NCBI RefSeq assembly: GCF_029338295.1
Contig: NZ_CP119791.1
Coordinates: 1,426,001 to 1,490,000 of the forward strand
Direction of reading: 5' to 3'
Length of the DNA: 64,000 nt
Source of the DNA: Haladaptatus sp. QDMS2
GTDB taxonomy: Archaea; Halobacteriota; Halobacteria; Halobacteriales; Halococcaceae
In this document: positions 34,354 to 43,299 of the stretch, piece after piece
Position numbering within the stretch: position 1 is the first letter of the stretch
How the letters are laid out: every line of letters starts with the position of its first letter
Notes under the pieces: generated by a model
The model's input: the letters and a program-made list of their open reading frames with translations, nothing else
Databases searched by the model: none
What the model was told of the DNA's origin: nothing
Made by a program: the position numbers and the translations under genes

Positions 34354-36465
34354 CTACAGTTCGGGGAGGTTCATGTAGAACTCCCCGCCCCGTGCTTCGA
34401 CGAGACAGAGGTGGTAGCCCTGCTTGCGCGATAACTTCACGTAGCTCTTGCGCTTGTCACGACTGAGCAGGCCGCCACCCGTCGCGTCGGCCGCCGTTTC
34501 GAGCGCCTCCGGGTCGTAGAAACTCGACGTGACGAAGAACGCAGCGCTCAGACTGTCTGCGGTCTCTGCGACGCGACTGCCCTCCGTAATCAGCGAGGCG
34601 AGCATCGATTCGGTCGCCGGGTCGCGCGAGTCGTTGAAGTCCGCGACGACGAGCGGATTACCCATCCGGTCGCGCAGGACGACGTCGAAGGTAAGTTGCT
34701 CTCTGTGTTCTTCGCCATCCTGCTGGTACCTGATGCTCACCTTCGCGTTGAGTTCGGCGCGGTCGATTTTCGGTATCGCGGCGAACAGTTCGCGCACTGC
34801 CTCCTCGTTGCCCGTATCGCGTATCTCGAACAACAACGAGCGCGTGAGCCACTCGACGAATCGATACTGCACCGTCTCCGTGAGGAACGCCTCGAACTGC
34901 TGGCCATCGACCGACACGTCCGCGGCGTCGAACTGCGTGTGATACTCGATGCGGAGGTTCTCGACAATGTCCATCGCTTCCGCCTCGCCTTCGAGAACGG
35001 ATTGCAGGGTCGTCTTGGACTTCGAGTTGTACCGGACGAACAGATTGGTTCCCGAAAGCGCCTCTGCGGGCGTCATGCGCTCGTCGCGTCCGACGGCCGT
35101 GCCGTTTTCCCGTGCCTCGTCTAAGAGCGTTTCGAGCCGAGCAACCTCGGCTTCGAGGCGGGAGACTTCGGCTTCGAGTTCCTCGCGCTCTGCTTGCAAC
35201 ACTTCCCGGTCGTCGGTCACCGATTCGAGTTGCGTTTCGAGGCGCGCGACCTCATTTTTCTGGTTCTGGAGTGCAGCACGCAAGTCCTCGACTTCGGAAT
35301 CCGGTTGCGGTGACTGCGGTGGGTCCTGTTTCGGCGGGGCGTTGGGCGTGCCGGTCGGCCGCCGGGAACTGGACTCGCGGACGAGCGACTGCTCCGTGCG
35401 CTCCGGTCGGTTGGCCGTATCGATGCGCCCGCCGGCCCCCTCGTCGGTCTTCGCCGGGTCGAGCGACGGAATCGACCGAGTTTCGAGCGCCCGTGTACTC
35501 AACCCCGACGCCGGAGCACGGCTGACTTCGGCTGGTTCGCGGTCGTCGGGCAACGGACTGTCCGGAGGCGTCTCAGACGGGTCTGCGAGCGGGTCTGGTG
35601 GGGATGTCGGCTCTGCGTCGTCGGACGCGGCGTCGGCGTTATCGACTGTCGTACCCGGGCTCTCCGTCCCCACGTCAATCTCCTCATCCTCGGCCGCTGC
35701 GTCGGCCTCCTCACTGGCGGCAGCCGCCGACTCGGTGGGCTCCCGTGCGTCGGTACCCGGCGCGGTCGGCGTTTCCTCGGTGGTCGGCGGTGCCTCGCCT
35801 GCGGTCGCTCCCGCGTCGTCCGCTGGTTCGACTGTGCTGTCCGCGCCGTCCGGCGAATCCGACGTGGATTGCGCTGGTGCTTCGTCGGTATCGACGACGG
35901 TGGCCGAGGCCGAGTCGGGTTCCGCCACGTCAGGGATGTCGAGGATGTCCACGTCCACCGCTTTGACGGCGTAGATGCCGACTTCGTCCGCTGCCCGGTC
36001 GAACGCTTCGTCGTCGGTCAACATTCGACCGCTGTTGCCCACGAACGCGACGGCCTTCGAGCGCCCGGCGTAGTAGACGAGATAGTAGTCACCGGAGAGG
36101 ACGTTGTCCGAGAGTTCGACGTAGCCACTGAAGTTGCCGCTCGTCAGTTGGTCGTCCACCTCGCGAAGCGGCGTGTCGTTTGTGTAGTACTTTGCGCGCG
36201 TCTCGCCGCCCTCGTGTTGCATGAAATAGAGCAGCGGGAGCGACGAGTGCGGCGCGGCGTACGCTGTGCCGCTCGCGTCCTCGAACGCCGAGAGTGCCCC
36301 GTCCGCGATGCCGACGACGCGTCCATTCTGCATGAAGAGCCACGCGCTGCCCGCCACAACCGCGCCCGTGAACTGGTCGTCCGCGAGCGCGTGCAGGCCA
36401 CGATAGCCGCCTTCGAACGACCGAGCCTCCCAGTCTCTGATTCGTTCGACGGTCGTTTGGTCCAT
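34354..36465 (-). CDS. large modular protein: sensor-like N-domain, disordered linker, coiled coil, C-terminal alpha/beta domain
   Basis: 703 residues, soluble, in four parts. Residues 1-175 are a beta-rich globular domain (FTGAVVAGSAWLFMQNGRVV, YYLVYYAGRSKAVAFVGNSG). Residues about 180-395 are low-complexity, rich in Ala/Asp/Glu/Pro/Ser/Thr and probably disordered. Residues about 400-465 form a heptad coiled coil (EELEAEVSRLEAEVARLETL). Residues 470-703 are a conserved-looking alpha/beta domain with VADFNDSRDPATESMLASLI and KLSRKQGYHLCLVEARGGEF, whose D...E..K-like spacing faintly recalls nuclease folds. Function unknown; a DUF7527-type name may apply. Confidence 0.75.
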   Translation of the reverse strand: MDQTTVERIRDWEARSFEGGYRGLHALADDQFTGAVVAGSAWLFMQNGRVVGIADGALSAFEDASGTAYAAPHSSLPLLYFMQHEGGETRAKYYTNDTPLREVDDQLTSGNFSGYVELSDNVLSGDYYLVYYAGRSKAVAFVGNSGRMLTDDEAFDRAADEVGIYAVKAVDVDILDIPDVAEPDSASATVVDTDEAPAQSTSDSPDGADSTVEPADDAGATAGEAPPTTEETPTAPGTDAREPTESAAAASEEADAAAEDEEIDVGTESPGTTVDNADAASDDAEPTSPPDPLADPSETPPDSPLPDDREPAEVSRAPASGLSTRALETRSIPSLDPAKTDEGAGGRIDTANRPERTEQSLVRESSSRRPTGTPNAPPKQDPPQSPQPDSEVEDLRAALQNQKNEVARLETQLESVTDDREVLQAEREELEAEVSRLEAEVARLETLLDEARENGTAVGRDERMTPAEALSGTNLFVRYNSKSKTTLQSVLEGEAEAMDIVENLRIEYHTQFDAADVSVDGQQFEAFLTETVQYRFVEWLTRSLLFEIRDTGNEEAVRELFAAIPKIDRAELNAKVSIRYQQDGEEHREQLTFDVVLRDRMGNPLVVADFNDSRDPATESMLASLITEGSRVAETADSLSAAFFVTSSFYDPEALETAADATGGGLLSRDKRKSYVKLSRKQGYHLCLVEARGGEFYMNLPEL

Positions 36466-36550
36466 AGTCTCACAACCAAGAATAACGGCAAATAGTTACC
36501 GCACGACTGGTCAGCGTTTGGGGAGGACGGCGCGGGGAGAACGGGTCAGT

Positions 36551-36829
36551 TTACAGCTTCGATTCCGCATCTTTCGCGAGTTCAGCCATCCGCTTTCCGA
36601 TGCGGCCGGCGTTCGAGAACTCGTCTTCGCTCATCGCGTTGGCGAGCGCGTTGCCGAGGACGAACACGGCGTGTTTGTGTTCGCTTTTCGACTTGTGAAC
36701 GTCGTCCGGCGTGACGTCTAACTGGTAGTACGGGTCGAAGACGCTCGCGTCGACGCCCGACATCTCGGCGTAGTTCTCCATGATGGTCACCATCTGCTCG
36801 TGCAGCTGGAGCAGTTCGTCTTTGTGCAT
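36551..36829 (-). CDS. UPF0058 family protein
   Basis: A 92-residue helical protein matching UPF0058 (PF01893 type), conserved across archaea: MHKDELLQLHEQMVTIMENY, then KSKSEHKHAVFVLGNALANA. The paired His and Glu residues suggest metal or regulatory binding but the role is unknown. ATG 36829 is chosen because the family starts there. Lies upstream, on the same strand, of the modular protein. Confidence 0.85.
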   Translation of the reverse strand: MHKDELLQLHEQMVTIMENYAEMSGVDASVFDPYYQLDVTPDDVHKSKSEHKHAVFVLGNALANAMSEDEFSNAGRIGKRMAELAKDAESKL

Positions 36830-36898
36830 TAGCGGGTGTTTGGCGAGTACGCCGCTTAAGAATTTCTGACAATCAGTACCACAAACCGCCAAAACGTG

Positions 36899-37114
36899 TT
36901 AGAAGACGTACTCGTCTTCGTGGCCCATCATCCCGTCGTCTTCGAAGCCGCCGACGGGTTCGTCCTCTACGTGACCACTCGTTTTGTACGCCTTCAGCCC
37001 GGCTGAGATGAGTTGCTGAACCGCCTCTTCGCGGTTCATGAATTCGCCCTGTTCTACCATCTGGGTAATCTGCATCTCGAGGTGTTCCGGGATTGTGAGC
37101 TCAACTTTAGGCAT
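36899..37114 (-). CDS. ribbon-helix-helix (CopG-like) regulator
   Basis: A 71-residue protein whose first 45 residues are a ribbon-helix-helix DNA-binding domain (MPKVELTIPEHLEMQITQMV, then NREEAVQQLISAGLKAY). The tail is acidic and Met/Asp/Glu-rich. No toxin gene lies next to it, so a stand-alone regulator is more likely than an antitoxin. Confidence 0.82.
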   Translation of the reverse strand: MPKVELTIPEHLEMQITQMVEQGEFMNREEAVQQLISAGLKAYKTSGHVEDEPVGGFEDDGMMGHEDEYVF

Positions 37115-37205
37115 CGGAATAGTCGCCGCTTCGTGGGAGCCGTATTTAACTCTGACGGGGAGGTGATTCGTATTACGTGAACCGTGCTGACTGTTTTGCG
37201 AACAA

Positions 37206-37800
37206 TTATCTTGAACGCAGGCGCTAAAACCCCGTCCTGAAGGACGGGGATACAGCGTCCCCAGAACGCTTTGCGTTCTGGTGTCTCGGTATCCGCTGGA
37301 TTCCGACGAGTCCGCAGGACCTGTGGTCCTGCGAGATGCGAACGAGACGCGTTGCGTCTCGTCAACGCCGTCTGTGTGTGGAAAAGAGTGACATTGATTC
37401 CCACCGTCCACCATCCGTCGGCCCGAAGGTTATGACCCCTTCGGTGCCCGATGGCCCGAAACTGGCGGTTCGAGTGTCCGCCCACCCCGGCAACGGGATG
37501 CGCCCCTCGTGGGAACCAAAAACCAAGCATCGGGCTTCGGAACGCGGTCGAAGTAACTCCGAGTCCGCTGACGGCCCAACCGAACCCGTCGGAACCGAAA
37601 CGGCGGGTTCGGGCGGGAGTGAGGAGAGGAGTACCGGCGGTGTGGCACCGCCAGCAGTCCACCAGTACCCTCACGGGACTGCGCTCGGAGATTCGGACTC
37701 CGACTGCGGTAGTGGAGTGCAAACCTGCAACCACCCAAACCAGCACGCCTTCGCGTGTGGGAAGCCCCGTCGTTTACGACGGAGAGGATGTCACTTCGAC
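37206..37800 (+). mobile_element. non-autonomous IS200/IS605-like derivative (PATE-like relic)
   Basis: A gene-free stretch of about 590 bp bounded by two subterminal hairpins of the IS200/IS605 kind. The left is CCCCGTCCTGAAGGACGGGG (37230-37249) preceded by AAAA and followed by ATACAG. The right is CCGTCG/CGACGG (37767-37772/37777-37782) in the context GGGAAGCC...GGAGAGGATGTCAC. A TTAT (37206-37209) precedes the left end. No intact tnpA or tnpB is present; reading frames inside are broken. Short hairpin-bounded IS200/605 derivatives are known in haloarchaea as PATEs. Exact ends are inferred. Confidence 0.5.
37261..37362. repeat. three consecutive perfect 9-bp hairpins with 3-base loops
   Basis: CCAGAACGC-TTT-GCGTTCTGG (37261-37281), CGCAGGACC-TGT-GGTCCTGCG (37313-37333) and ACGAGACGC-GTT-GCGTCTCGT (37342-37362). 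All three have the same geometry but unrelated sequence, and all lie just inside the left end of the IS200/IS605-like relic. They are not repeats of each other, so not a CRISPR-like array. Origin unexplained. Confidence 0.6.
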
Positions 37801-37900
37801 GCCCACACGAGTCGGTGGGTCAGGCGGAACTCCCCATCGCTGGCGGTGAGTACCGGTGCTATCGACAACTCTTACGGCTATCCGACACGTATCTCGGTGT

Positions 37901-38497
37901 ATGAGCGCGCGAGACGTTACGAACCTCTATCAGGAGTTCGGCGAGAAACGATTACCACCGGGACAGCGAGAGACCTCCCGGTTCCCCGTCCTGTCGAAAG
38001 GCGGGACGCCGAAGTGGAACCGCGAGACGTGGAAATTCGAGGTGTGGGGCGCGGTGGACAACCCCCTCACGCTCTCGTGGGAGGAGTTTACCGACCTGCC
38101 GAGCGAGACGCAGTTACAGGACTTCCACTGCGTCACGGGCTGGAGCAAACTCGACTGTACGTGGACGGGCGTCACCTTCCCAACGCTCGCAGAGGTGGCG
38201 CAGGTGCGCGACGACGCCACCCACGTCATGTTCTACGGGATGGACGACTACTCGACTGACCTGCCCCTCTCTGAGTGCATGCGCGACGAGGTACTGTTTA
38301 CGTGGGCGTTCGACGACGAACCACTCGAACCCGACCACGGTGGCCCGCTGCGCGTCGTGACGCCCCACCGCTACGCCTACAAGGGGGCAAAGTGGGTGAA
38401 CGGCGTCGAGTTCCTCACCGAGTCAGAGCGGGGCTACTGGGAGAAACGCGGGTATTCGCAGAGTGCGAACCCGTGGAACGAGGAACGGTATAGTTAG
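37901..38497 (+). CDS. sulfite-oxidase-like molybdopterin oxidoreductase
   Basis: A 198-residue protein of the sulfite oxidase/YedY fold. The molybdenum-ligand Cys is probably Cys77 in DFHCVTGWSKLDCTW, and the MoCo-binding TPHRYAYKGAKWVNGVEF segment is present near the C-terminus. No signal peptide is visible, so it appears cytoplasmic. The start (ATG 37901) follows the relic by about 100 bp. The redox partner and substrate are unknown. Confidence 0.85.
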   Translation: MSARDVTNLYQEFGEKRLPPGQRETSRFPVLSKGGTPKWNRETWKFEVWGAVDNPLTLSWEEFTDLPSETQLQDFHCVTGWSKLDCTWTGVTFPTLAEVAQVRDDATHVMFYGMDDYSTDLPLSECMRDEVLFTWAFDDEPLEPDHGGPLRVVTPHRYAYKGAKWVNGVEFLTESERGYWEKRGYSQSANPWNEERYS

Positions 38498-38519
38498 GCT
38501 AAATAGTCGCCAGCCCTGA

Positions 38520-39884
38520 ATGCCGGTAATGGAACCCCTGCGCAGCGACGAGACGGTGGCGCACGCGTCGGGTGACGCCACCCTCGAAAGCCGGGTGTGT
38601 GAAATCGAGCGGCTTTCCCTCCACCGACTGCTCGATGCCGCCGACGCGCCGCGCATCGCGTGGAGTACTCCCGACGGACCGACGATCGTCGCCTTCGGCG
38701 CAGCAGACGTCCTGACCGCCGAGGGCACCGCCCGCTTCGACGACATTCGCTCGCAGGCGGAGACGCTGTTCGCCCGCAGTTCGAACGCCACAAGCCTCCC
38801 CGAGGCGGCCCGCCCCCGCCTGTTCGGCGGCTTTTCGTTCAACGAAGGCCCGACCACCGACGAGCACTCTGCGTGGGCGGGCTTCCCCGATGCCCAGTTC
38901 ATTCTCCCGCGAGTACAGGTATCCCAGACAGCCGAGAAGACGTATCTCACGGTCACGCTCGCGGGACCGGGAGCAACCCCGGAAGCGGCCAATGCACTGC
39001 TCGAACAGGAACGCGAGTCGCTCGCAAACCTCCCGACAGAGCCGCCGACCGCGGCAAAACCCGGCGTCGCCTCGCTCGAACTGACCACCCCACGCGAGAC
39101 GTGGACCGAGCAAGTAGAGGCCGCCCTCGCTCGCATCGAACGCGGCGAACTCACGAAGGTCGTCCTCGCGCAGGCACTCACCGCGACGCTCGAAGACGAC
39201 CTCTCCGTGCCGGGGGCACTCACGCGACTGGCGGAGGCGTACCCGGACTGTCACCGATTCCTCGTCGCCCCAGACGAACACGGCACCTTCTTTGGCGCGA
39301 CGCCAGAGGGCCTCGTCTCGTTGCGCGGACGCACCGTCTCCACCGTGGCACTTGCCGGGTCCACCGGCCGCGGGGAGACGCCTGAGGAAGACGAGTGGCT
39401 CGGCGCGGAACTCCTCGCGAGCGAAAAGGACCGCCACGAACACGACGTGGTCGCAGAGACCATCCGCGAGCAACTGTGTCCGTTCGCCTCGAGCGTCTCG
39501 CTCGGCGAGCGCGGCCTTCGACGACTGGCCACAGTCCAGCACCTCCAGACGCCCATCACGGCCGAACTCAAGCGTGACGAACACGTCCTCTCGCTCGTCG
39601 AGGCGCTCCACCCGACGCCGGCCGTCGGTGGCCTCCCGCCAGAGCGGGCGAAACGCACGATTCGCGAGACAGAGACGTTCGACCGGGGGTGGTACGCCGC
39701 ACCCGTCGGCTGGTTCGACGCGGCCGGAAACGGGTCGTTCGTCGTCGCAATTCGTTCGGCGATTGCCCGCGGTGACGAAGCGACCCTGTTCGCCGGGGCG
39801 GGTATCGTCGCCGACTCGGACCCCGACGGCGAGTGGGACGAGATACAACTGAAGTACCGACCGATGTTAGACGAACTCGAATGA
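38520..39884 (+). CDS. menF: isochorismate synthase
   Basis: A 454-residue chorismate-binding enzyme converting chorismate to isochorismate, entry step of menaquinone synthesis. Typical motifs: FLVAPDEHGTFFGATPEGLV, then ALAGSTGRGETPEEDEWLGA and the C-terminal FVVAIRSAI and AGAGIVADSDPDGEWDE. No amidotransferase partner lies nearby and menD overlaps its stop (ATGA), so the isochorismate rather than anthranilate branch is supported by context. ATG 38529 is an alternative start. Confidence 0.92.
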   Translation: MPVMEPLRSDETVAHASGDATLESRVCEIERLSLHRLLDAADAPRIAWSTPDGPTIVAFGAADVLTAEGTARFDDIRSQAETLFARSSNATSLPEAARPRLFGGFSFNEGPTTDEHSAWAGFPDAQFILPRVQVSQTAEKTYLTVTLAGPGATPEAANALLEQERESLANLPTEPPTAAKPGVASLELTTPRETWTEQVEAALARIERGELTKVVLAQALTATLEDDLSVPGALTRLAEAYPDCHRFLVAPDEHGTFFGATPEGLVSLRGRTVSTVALAGSTGRGETPEEDEWLGAELLASEKDRHEHDVVAETIREQLCPFASSVSLGERGLRRLATVQHLQTPITAELKRDEHVLSLVEALHPTPAVGGLPPERAKRTIRETETFDRGWYAAPVGWFDAAGNGSFVVAIRSAIARGDEATLFAGAGIVADSDPDGEWDEIQLKYRPMLDELE

Positions 39885-41632
39885 CTGCCCCGAACCGAAA
39901 TACACTCTGGGCGCGGGTCATCGCGGACGAGTTCTCGAAGGCCGGCGTCGACGCCGTCTGCATCGCTCCCGGCAGTCGTTCGACACCGCTCACCGTCGCC
40001 TTCGACCGCCACCCTGAGATTCGCGTCTTCTCGCACCTCGACGAACGCGCTGCCGCCTTCTTCGCCCTCGGCAGGGCCAAGCGCACGGGCCGACCGACGC
40101 CGCTCATCTGCACCTCGGGCACCGCGGCGGCGAACTTTCATCCTGCCGTCATCGAGGCATCACAGGCTCGCGTCCCGCTCGTCGTCATGACCGCAGACCG
40201 CCCGCCCGAACTCAGAGACAGCGGCGCGAACCAGACGATAGACCAGGAAAAGTTGTACGGCAGTGCGGTCCGGTGGTATCGAGACCTCCCCGAACCGGCC
40301 GTCGAGGACCGCAAACTGCGGTCGCTCCGCACCGACTGCGCCAGAGCGGTCACGACGGCGAGCGGTCCCCATCCCGGCCCGGTTCACCTGAACGTCCCGT
40401 TTCGCAAACCGCTCGACCCCGTCGAAGTGCCGGGCGACGTCCCCGAGGGGTTCGCTGCCAAATTCCCGCTCGCGGCGGAAGGGCGAACCGGCCCCTTCGT
40501 ATCGGTACAGCAGGGAACGACGCATGCCGACGAATCCACGCTCTCTGAACTGGCAGACGCACTCGACACGGCAGCCCGCCCGCTCGTCGTCGTCGGCCCG
40601 GACGACCACGGTCCGGCCCCGGCGGCCATCGCAGCCCTCGCCGACGCGACGGGTGCGCCGGTGCTCGCCGACCCACTCTCGCGGGTTCGATTCGGGCCGC
40701 ACGTCGCTGAGCGGCCGATCTGCGGCGGCTACGATTCGTACCTCGCGGGCGAGTGGCCCGCCCCGGACGTCGTCTTGCGCTTTGGCGCGTCGCCAACCTC
40801 GAAGGTGCTCCGAACCTACCTCGAAGAGTCAGGGGCCACGCAGTTCGTCGTGGACCCCGCAGGCGAGTGGCGCGAAGCCACGTTCACTGCGACAGCCCTG
40901 GTGGTCGCTGACCCGACACCGTTCGCAGCGGCGCTCGCAGACCGCTGTTCGCGTTCCGCAGACGACTGGACTGCCCGTTTCGAAGCCGCCGAAACTCGCT
41001 ACTGGGAGTTGGTCGGATCGGCCCACGACGAGCAGTTCTTCGAAGGCTCCGTCCTCGGCGACGTAGTCGAACTCGCGCCCGACCCGACGACGCTGTTCGT
41101 CTCGAATTCGATGCCAGTGCGTGACCTGGACCGCTTTGGACAGCCCCGAGAGGCGGCGATTACCGCCCTTGCAAACCGGGGGGCGAGTGGCATCGATGGC
41201 GTCACCAGTTCGGCTCTCGGTGCGGGGAGTGCAACCGACGACCCGCTGGTGCTCGTGACCGGCGACCTCGCGTACTACCACGACATGAACGGCCTGCTCG
41301 CGCTCTCTCGCTGTGGAGTGGACGCGACCATCGTTCTCGTCAATAACGACGGCGGCGGCATCTTCCACATGCTCCCGATAGAGGAGTTCGACCCGCCGTT
41401 CACCCGCCAGTTTAAGACGCCACACGGACTCGATTTCGAGGCGACGAGCGACCTCTATGACCTCGACTTCGTGCGCGCAGCGGACCGCACCGCGTTCCGC
41501 GAGGCGTTCGCGGCGTCGGTTGGCGAGTCCGGCACGCGCGTCATCGAAGTTCAGACGGACGCGGCGACCAGCCACCGGTTCCGCGAGCGCCTGCACGGGC
41601 GGGTCTGCGACACGGTTGGGCGACCCGAGTGA
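39881..41632 (+). CDS. menD: SEPHCHC synthase (2-succinyl-5-enolpyruvyl-6-hydroxy-3-cyclohexene-1-carboxylate synthase)
   Basis: A 583-residue thiamine-diphosphate enzyme joining isochorismate and 2-oxoglutarate. N-terminus NTLWARVIADEFSKAGVDAV and PGSRSTPLTVAFDRH are MenD hallmarks. The ThDP/Mg motif runs from VTGDLAYYHDMNGL to LVNNDGGGIF. ATG 39881 overlaps the menF stop. The menaquinone gene series stops here and resumes after the orc1/cdc6 gene. Confidence 0.95.
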   Translation: MTAPNRNTLWARVIADEFSKAGVDAVCIAPGSRSTPLTVAFDRHPEIRVFSHLDERAAAFFALGRAKRTGRPTPLICTSGTAAANFHPAVIEASQARVPLVVMTADRPPELRDSGANQTIDQEKLYGSAVRWYRDLPEPAVEDRKLRSLRTDCARAVTTASGPHPGPVHLNVPFRKPLDPVEVPGDVPEGFAAKFPLAAEGRTGPFVSVQQGTTHADESTLSELADALDTAARPLVVVGPDDHGPAPAAIAALADATGAPVLADPLSRVRFGPHVAERPICGGYDSYLAGEWPAPDVVLRFGASPTSKVLRTYLEESGATQFVVDPAGEWREATFTATALVVADPTPFAAALADRCSRSADDWTARFEAAETRYWELVGSAHDEQFFEGSVLGDVVELAPDPTTLFVSNSMPVRDLDRFGQPREAAITALANRGASGIDGVTSSALGAGSATDDPLVLVTGDLAYYHDMNGLLALSRCGVDATIVLVNNDGGGIFHMLPIEEFDPPFTRQFKTPHGLDFEATSDLYDLDFVRAADRTAFREAFAASVGESGTRVIEVQTDAATSHRFRERLHGRVCDTVGRPE

Positions 41633-41987
41633 CGCGACGTAAGACGGCCGCGACGGCGGACGACAGCGACCCGGACGTGGCTTCCGGAGTCGATTTTTCA
41701 CCTGTTGCACCGAGTCCGCCCGACCAACCGACCGGTTTTCGAGTCGTCGAAAACCGAGAGACTGCGGCGCGTAAGACAGTTGGAGTCTCGTCGATTGACA
41801 CGACGGGTGTGGGTTTTCGCCCGCCCCTGTCAGACCGACTCCGTGTGAACGTCTCACAGACATTTATGAGGGGTGCGGTCGATGGAAGGTGTACCTGCGG
41901 TCACGCCGTGGGTGGGAAACGGGACCGGTGCAGGAACAGTCATTCAGGAGTGGACACGCTGTGGCTGCCACCGACCCGGAGCACATC
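41633..41987 (+). promoter_or_regulatory. intergenic region upstream of orc1/cdc6 with 10-bp dyad and TATA element
   Basis: About 355 bp without a convincing gene. It holds a perfect dyad CGGTTTTCGA/TCGAAAACCG (41733-41742 and 41747-41756, 4-base loop) and a TATA-like CATTTATGAG (41861-41870). That TATA lies about 24 bases before an in-frame GTG at 41889. No origin recognition box that I know from haloarchaeal oriC could be picked out by eye, so an active origin is not claimed. Confidence 0.45.
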
Positions 41988-43259
41988 ATGAATCATCACG
42001 AGTCGAACACACCCGTCGAAACGGTCGCGTCAGGCACAGACCAGTCCACGCTGAGTGGTTCGATTTTCGACGACCTCCTCCGTGGGAATCGGCTGTTCTG
42101 CGACCGCGACAAGCTCCGCCCGACCTACACGCCGGCCAGCCTCCCACACCGCACCGAAGAGGTGGCCGCGCTCGCTCGCCTCCTGGCAGGAACCCTCAAA
42201 GGCGAATCAACGCCGAACGTCTTCCTCTATGGCAAGACGGGCACGGGAAAGACGGCGTGTGTCCGCTCGGTCACGCGAGAACTCGAACGTGCCGGGACGC
42301 GCCGCGACGTGCAGGTGGACGTGGTGCACCTGAACTGTGAAGTTACGGACACGCAGTATCAGGTGCTCGCCCACCTCACGAACGCGCTCGTGGAATCAAA
42401 CCGCGAGGTGGGCGGTGCGGACGCCGGCCCGTCACCGGTCCCGATGACCGGTCTGCCAACCGAAGTCGTCTACGGCACGCTCGTCGAAGCCGCAGACTGC
42501 GTCGAACGCTCGCTGCTCGTCGTTCTCGACGAAGTGGACCGACTGGCGACGAAGGGCGGGTCGAGCGCGCTCTACAACCTCACCCAACTCGCCGCCGTCC
42601 TCGAACGCTCGCGGGCGACCGTCGTGGGCATCAGCAACGACCTCACGTTCACCGACACGCTCGACCCACGGATTCGCTCGCGGCTCGGGAGCGACGAACT
42701 CGTCTTCCCGCCGTACGACGCGACGCAACTCCGTGACATCATCGCAGAACGGGCGGCCGTCGCCTTCGAGGATGGCGTTCTCGAAGACGGCGTGTGTGCG
42801 CTCGTCGCCGCTCTGGCTGCACAGGAACACGGCGATGCCCGCCGGGCGCTCGACCTGCTTCGGGTGGCTGGTGAACTCGCAGAGCGGGCAGACGAGGGGC
42901 GAGTCATGGAAGCACACGTCCGCCAGGCGCAGGCCCGCGTCGAGTTCGACCATACGGCTGACCTGGTCGAGTCGCTCCCCCAACAGGCGCGACTGGCCCT
43001 TGCCGCCGTCGCCTCGTTCGACGCGTTCGCCCCGGTCGAAGCCGTCCACGAACGCGGGCTGGAACTGGCGACGAACCTCGACTGTACCTGCCCCGGCCGT
43101 GCCCAGTTTTCGAGCGCCCTCGGGGACCTCGACGCGCTCGGACTGGTGACACTCGTCTCCCGAACCCGCCCGCGAAGTCGACAGGTTCGGCTTTCGATGC
43201 GACGCCGCGACTTGGCCCGCATCCTCGCGGACACGGACCTCGCCGGTGTCGTCGGCTGA
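41988..43259 (+). CDS. Orc1/Cdc6-family replication initiator
   Basis: A 423-residue AAA+ initiator that binds origin DNA and loads MCM. Walker A is GKTGTGKT (residues 82-89), Walker B is LLVVLDEVD, sensor 1 is VVGISNDLTF and sensor 2 follows in HGDARRALDLLR. A C-terminal winged-helix region ends SRQVRLSMRRRDLARIL. Haloarchaea carry many paralogues and only some have active origins beside them. It sits between menD and menB. An in-frame GTG at 41889 near a TATA element could be the real start, adding 33 residues. Confidence 0.92.
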   Translation: MNHHESNTPVETVASGTDQSTLSGSIFDDLLRGNRLFCDRDKLRPTYTPASLPHRTEEVAALARLLAGTLKGESTPNVFLYGKTGTGKTACVRSVTRELERAGTRRDVQVDVVHLNCEVTDTQYQVLAHLTNALVESNREVGGADAGPSPVPMTGLPTEVVYGTLVEAADCVERSLLVVLDEVDRLATKGGSSALYNLTQLAAVLERSRATVVGISNDLTFTDTLDPRIRSRLGSDELVFPPYDATQLRDIIAERAAVAFEDGVLEDGVCALVAALAAQEHGDARRALDLLRVAGELAERADEGRVMEAHVRQAQARVEFDHTADLVESLPQQARLALAAVASFDAFAPVEAVHERGLELATNLDCTCPGRAQFSSALGDLDALGLVTLVSRTRPRSRQVRLSMRRRDLARILADTDLAGVVG

Positions 43260-43299
43260 GTCGCAGAATCTTTTTGCGCCGCCCGTCCCGAGTGGACGT

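Noticed and set aside
36899-37114. Antitoxin of a toxin-antitoxin pair
   Set aside because: The ribbon-helix-helix protein has no adjacent toxin-like gene; neighbours are UPF0058 and the IS relic.
37261-37362. CRISPR-like or repeat array
   Set aside because: The three hairpins share geometry but not sequence and spacing is uneven; no direct repeats and no cas genes.
37336-38259. Open frame of about 300 codons crossing the IS relic and the sulfite-oxidase-like gene
   Set aside because: It crosses the relic hairpins and then reads the wrong frame of a well-supported gene.
41633-41987. Replication origin next to orc1/cdc6
   Set aside because: No repeated origin recognition boxes or AT-rich unwinding stretch could be identified by eye; only a dyad is present. 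Not claimed as an origin.
41629-41991. Open frame of 120 codons between menD and orc1/cdc6
   Set aside because: No recognisable protein wording, includes the dyad and TATA-like element, and overlaps both neighbours' ends; treated as non-coding.
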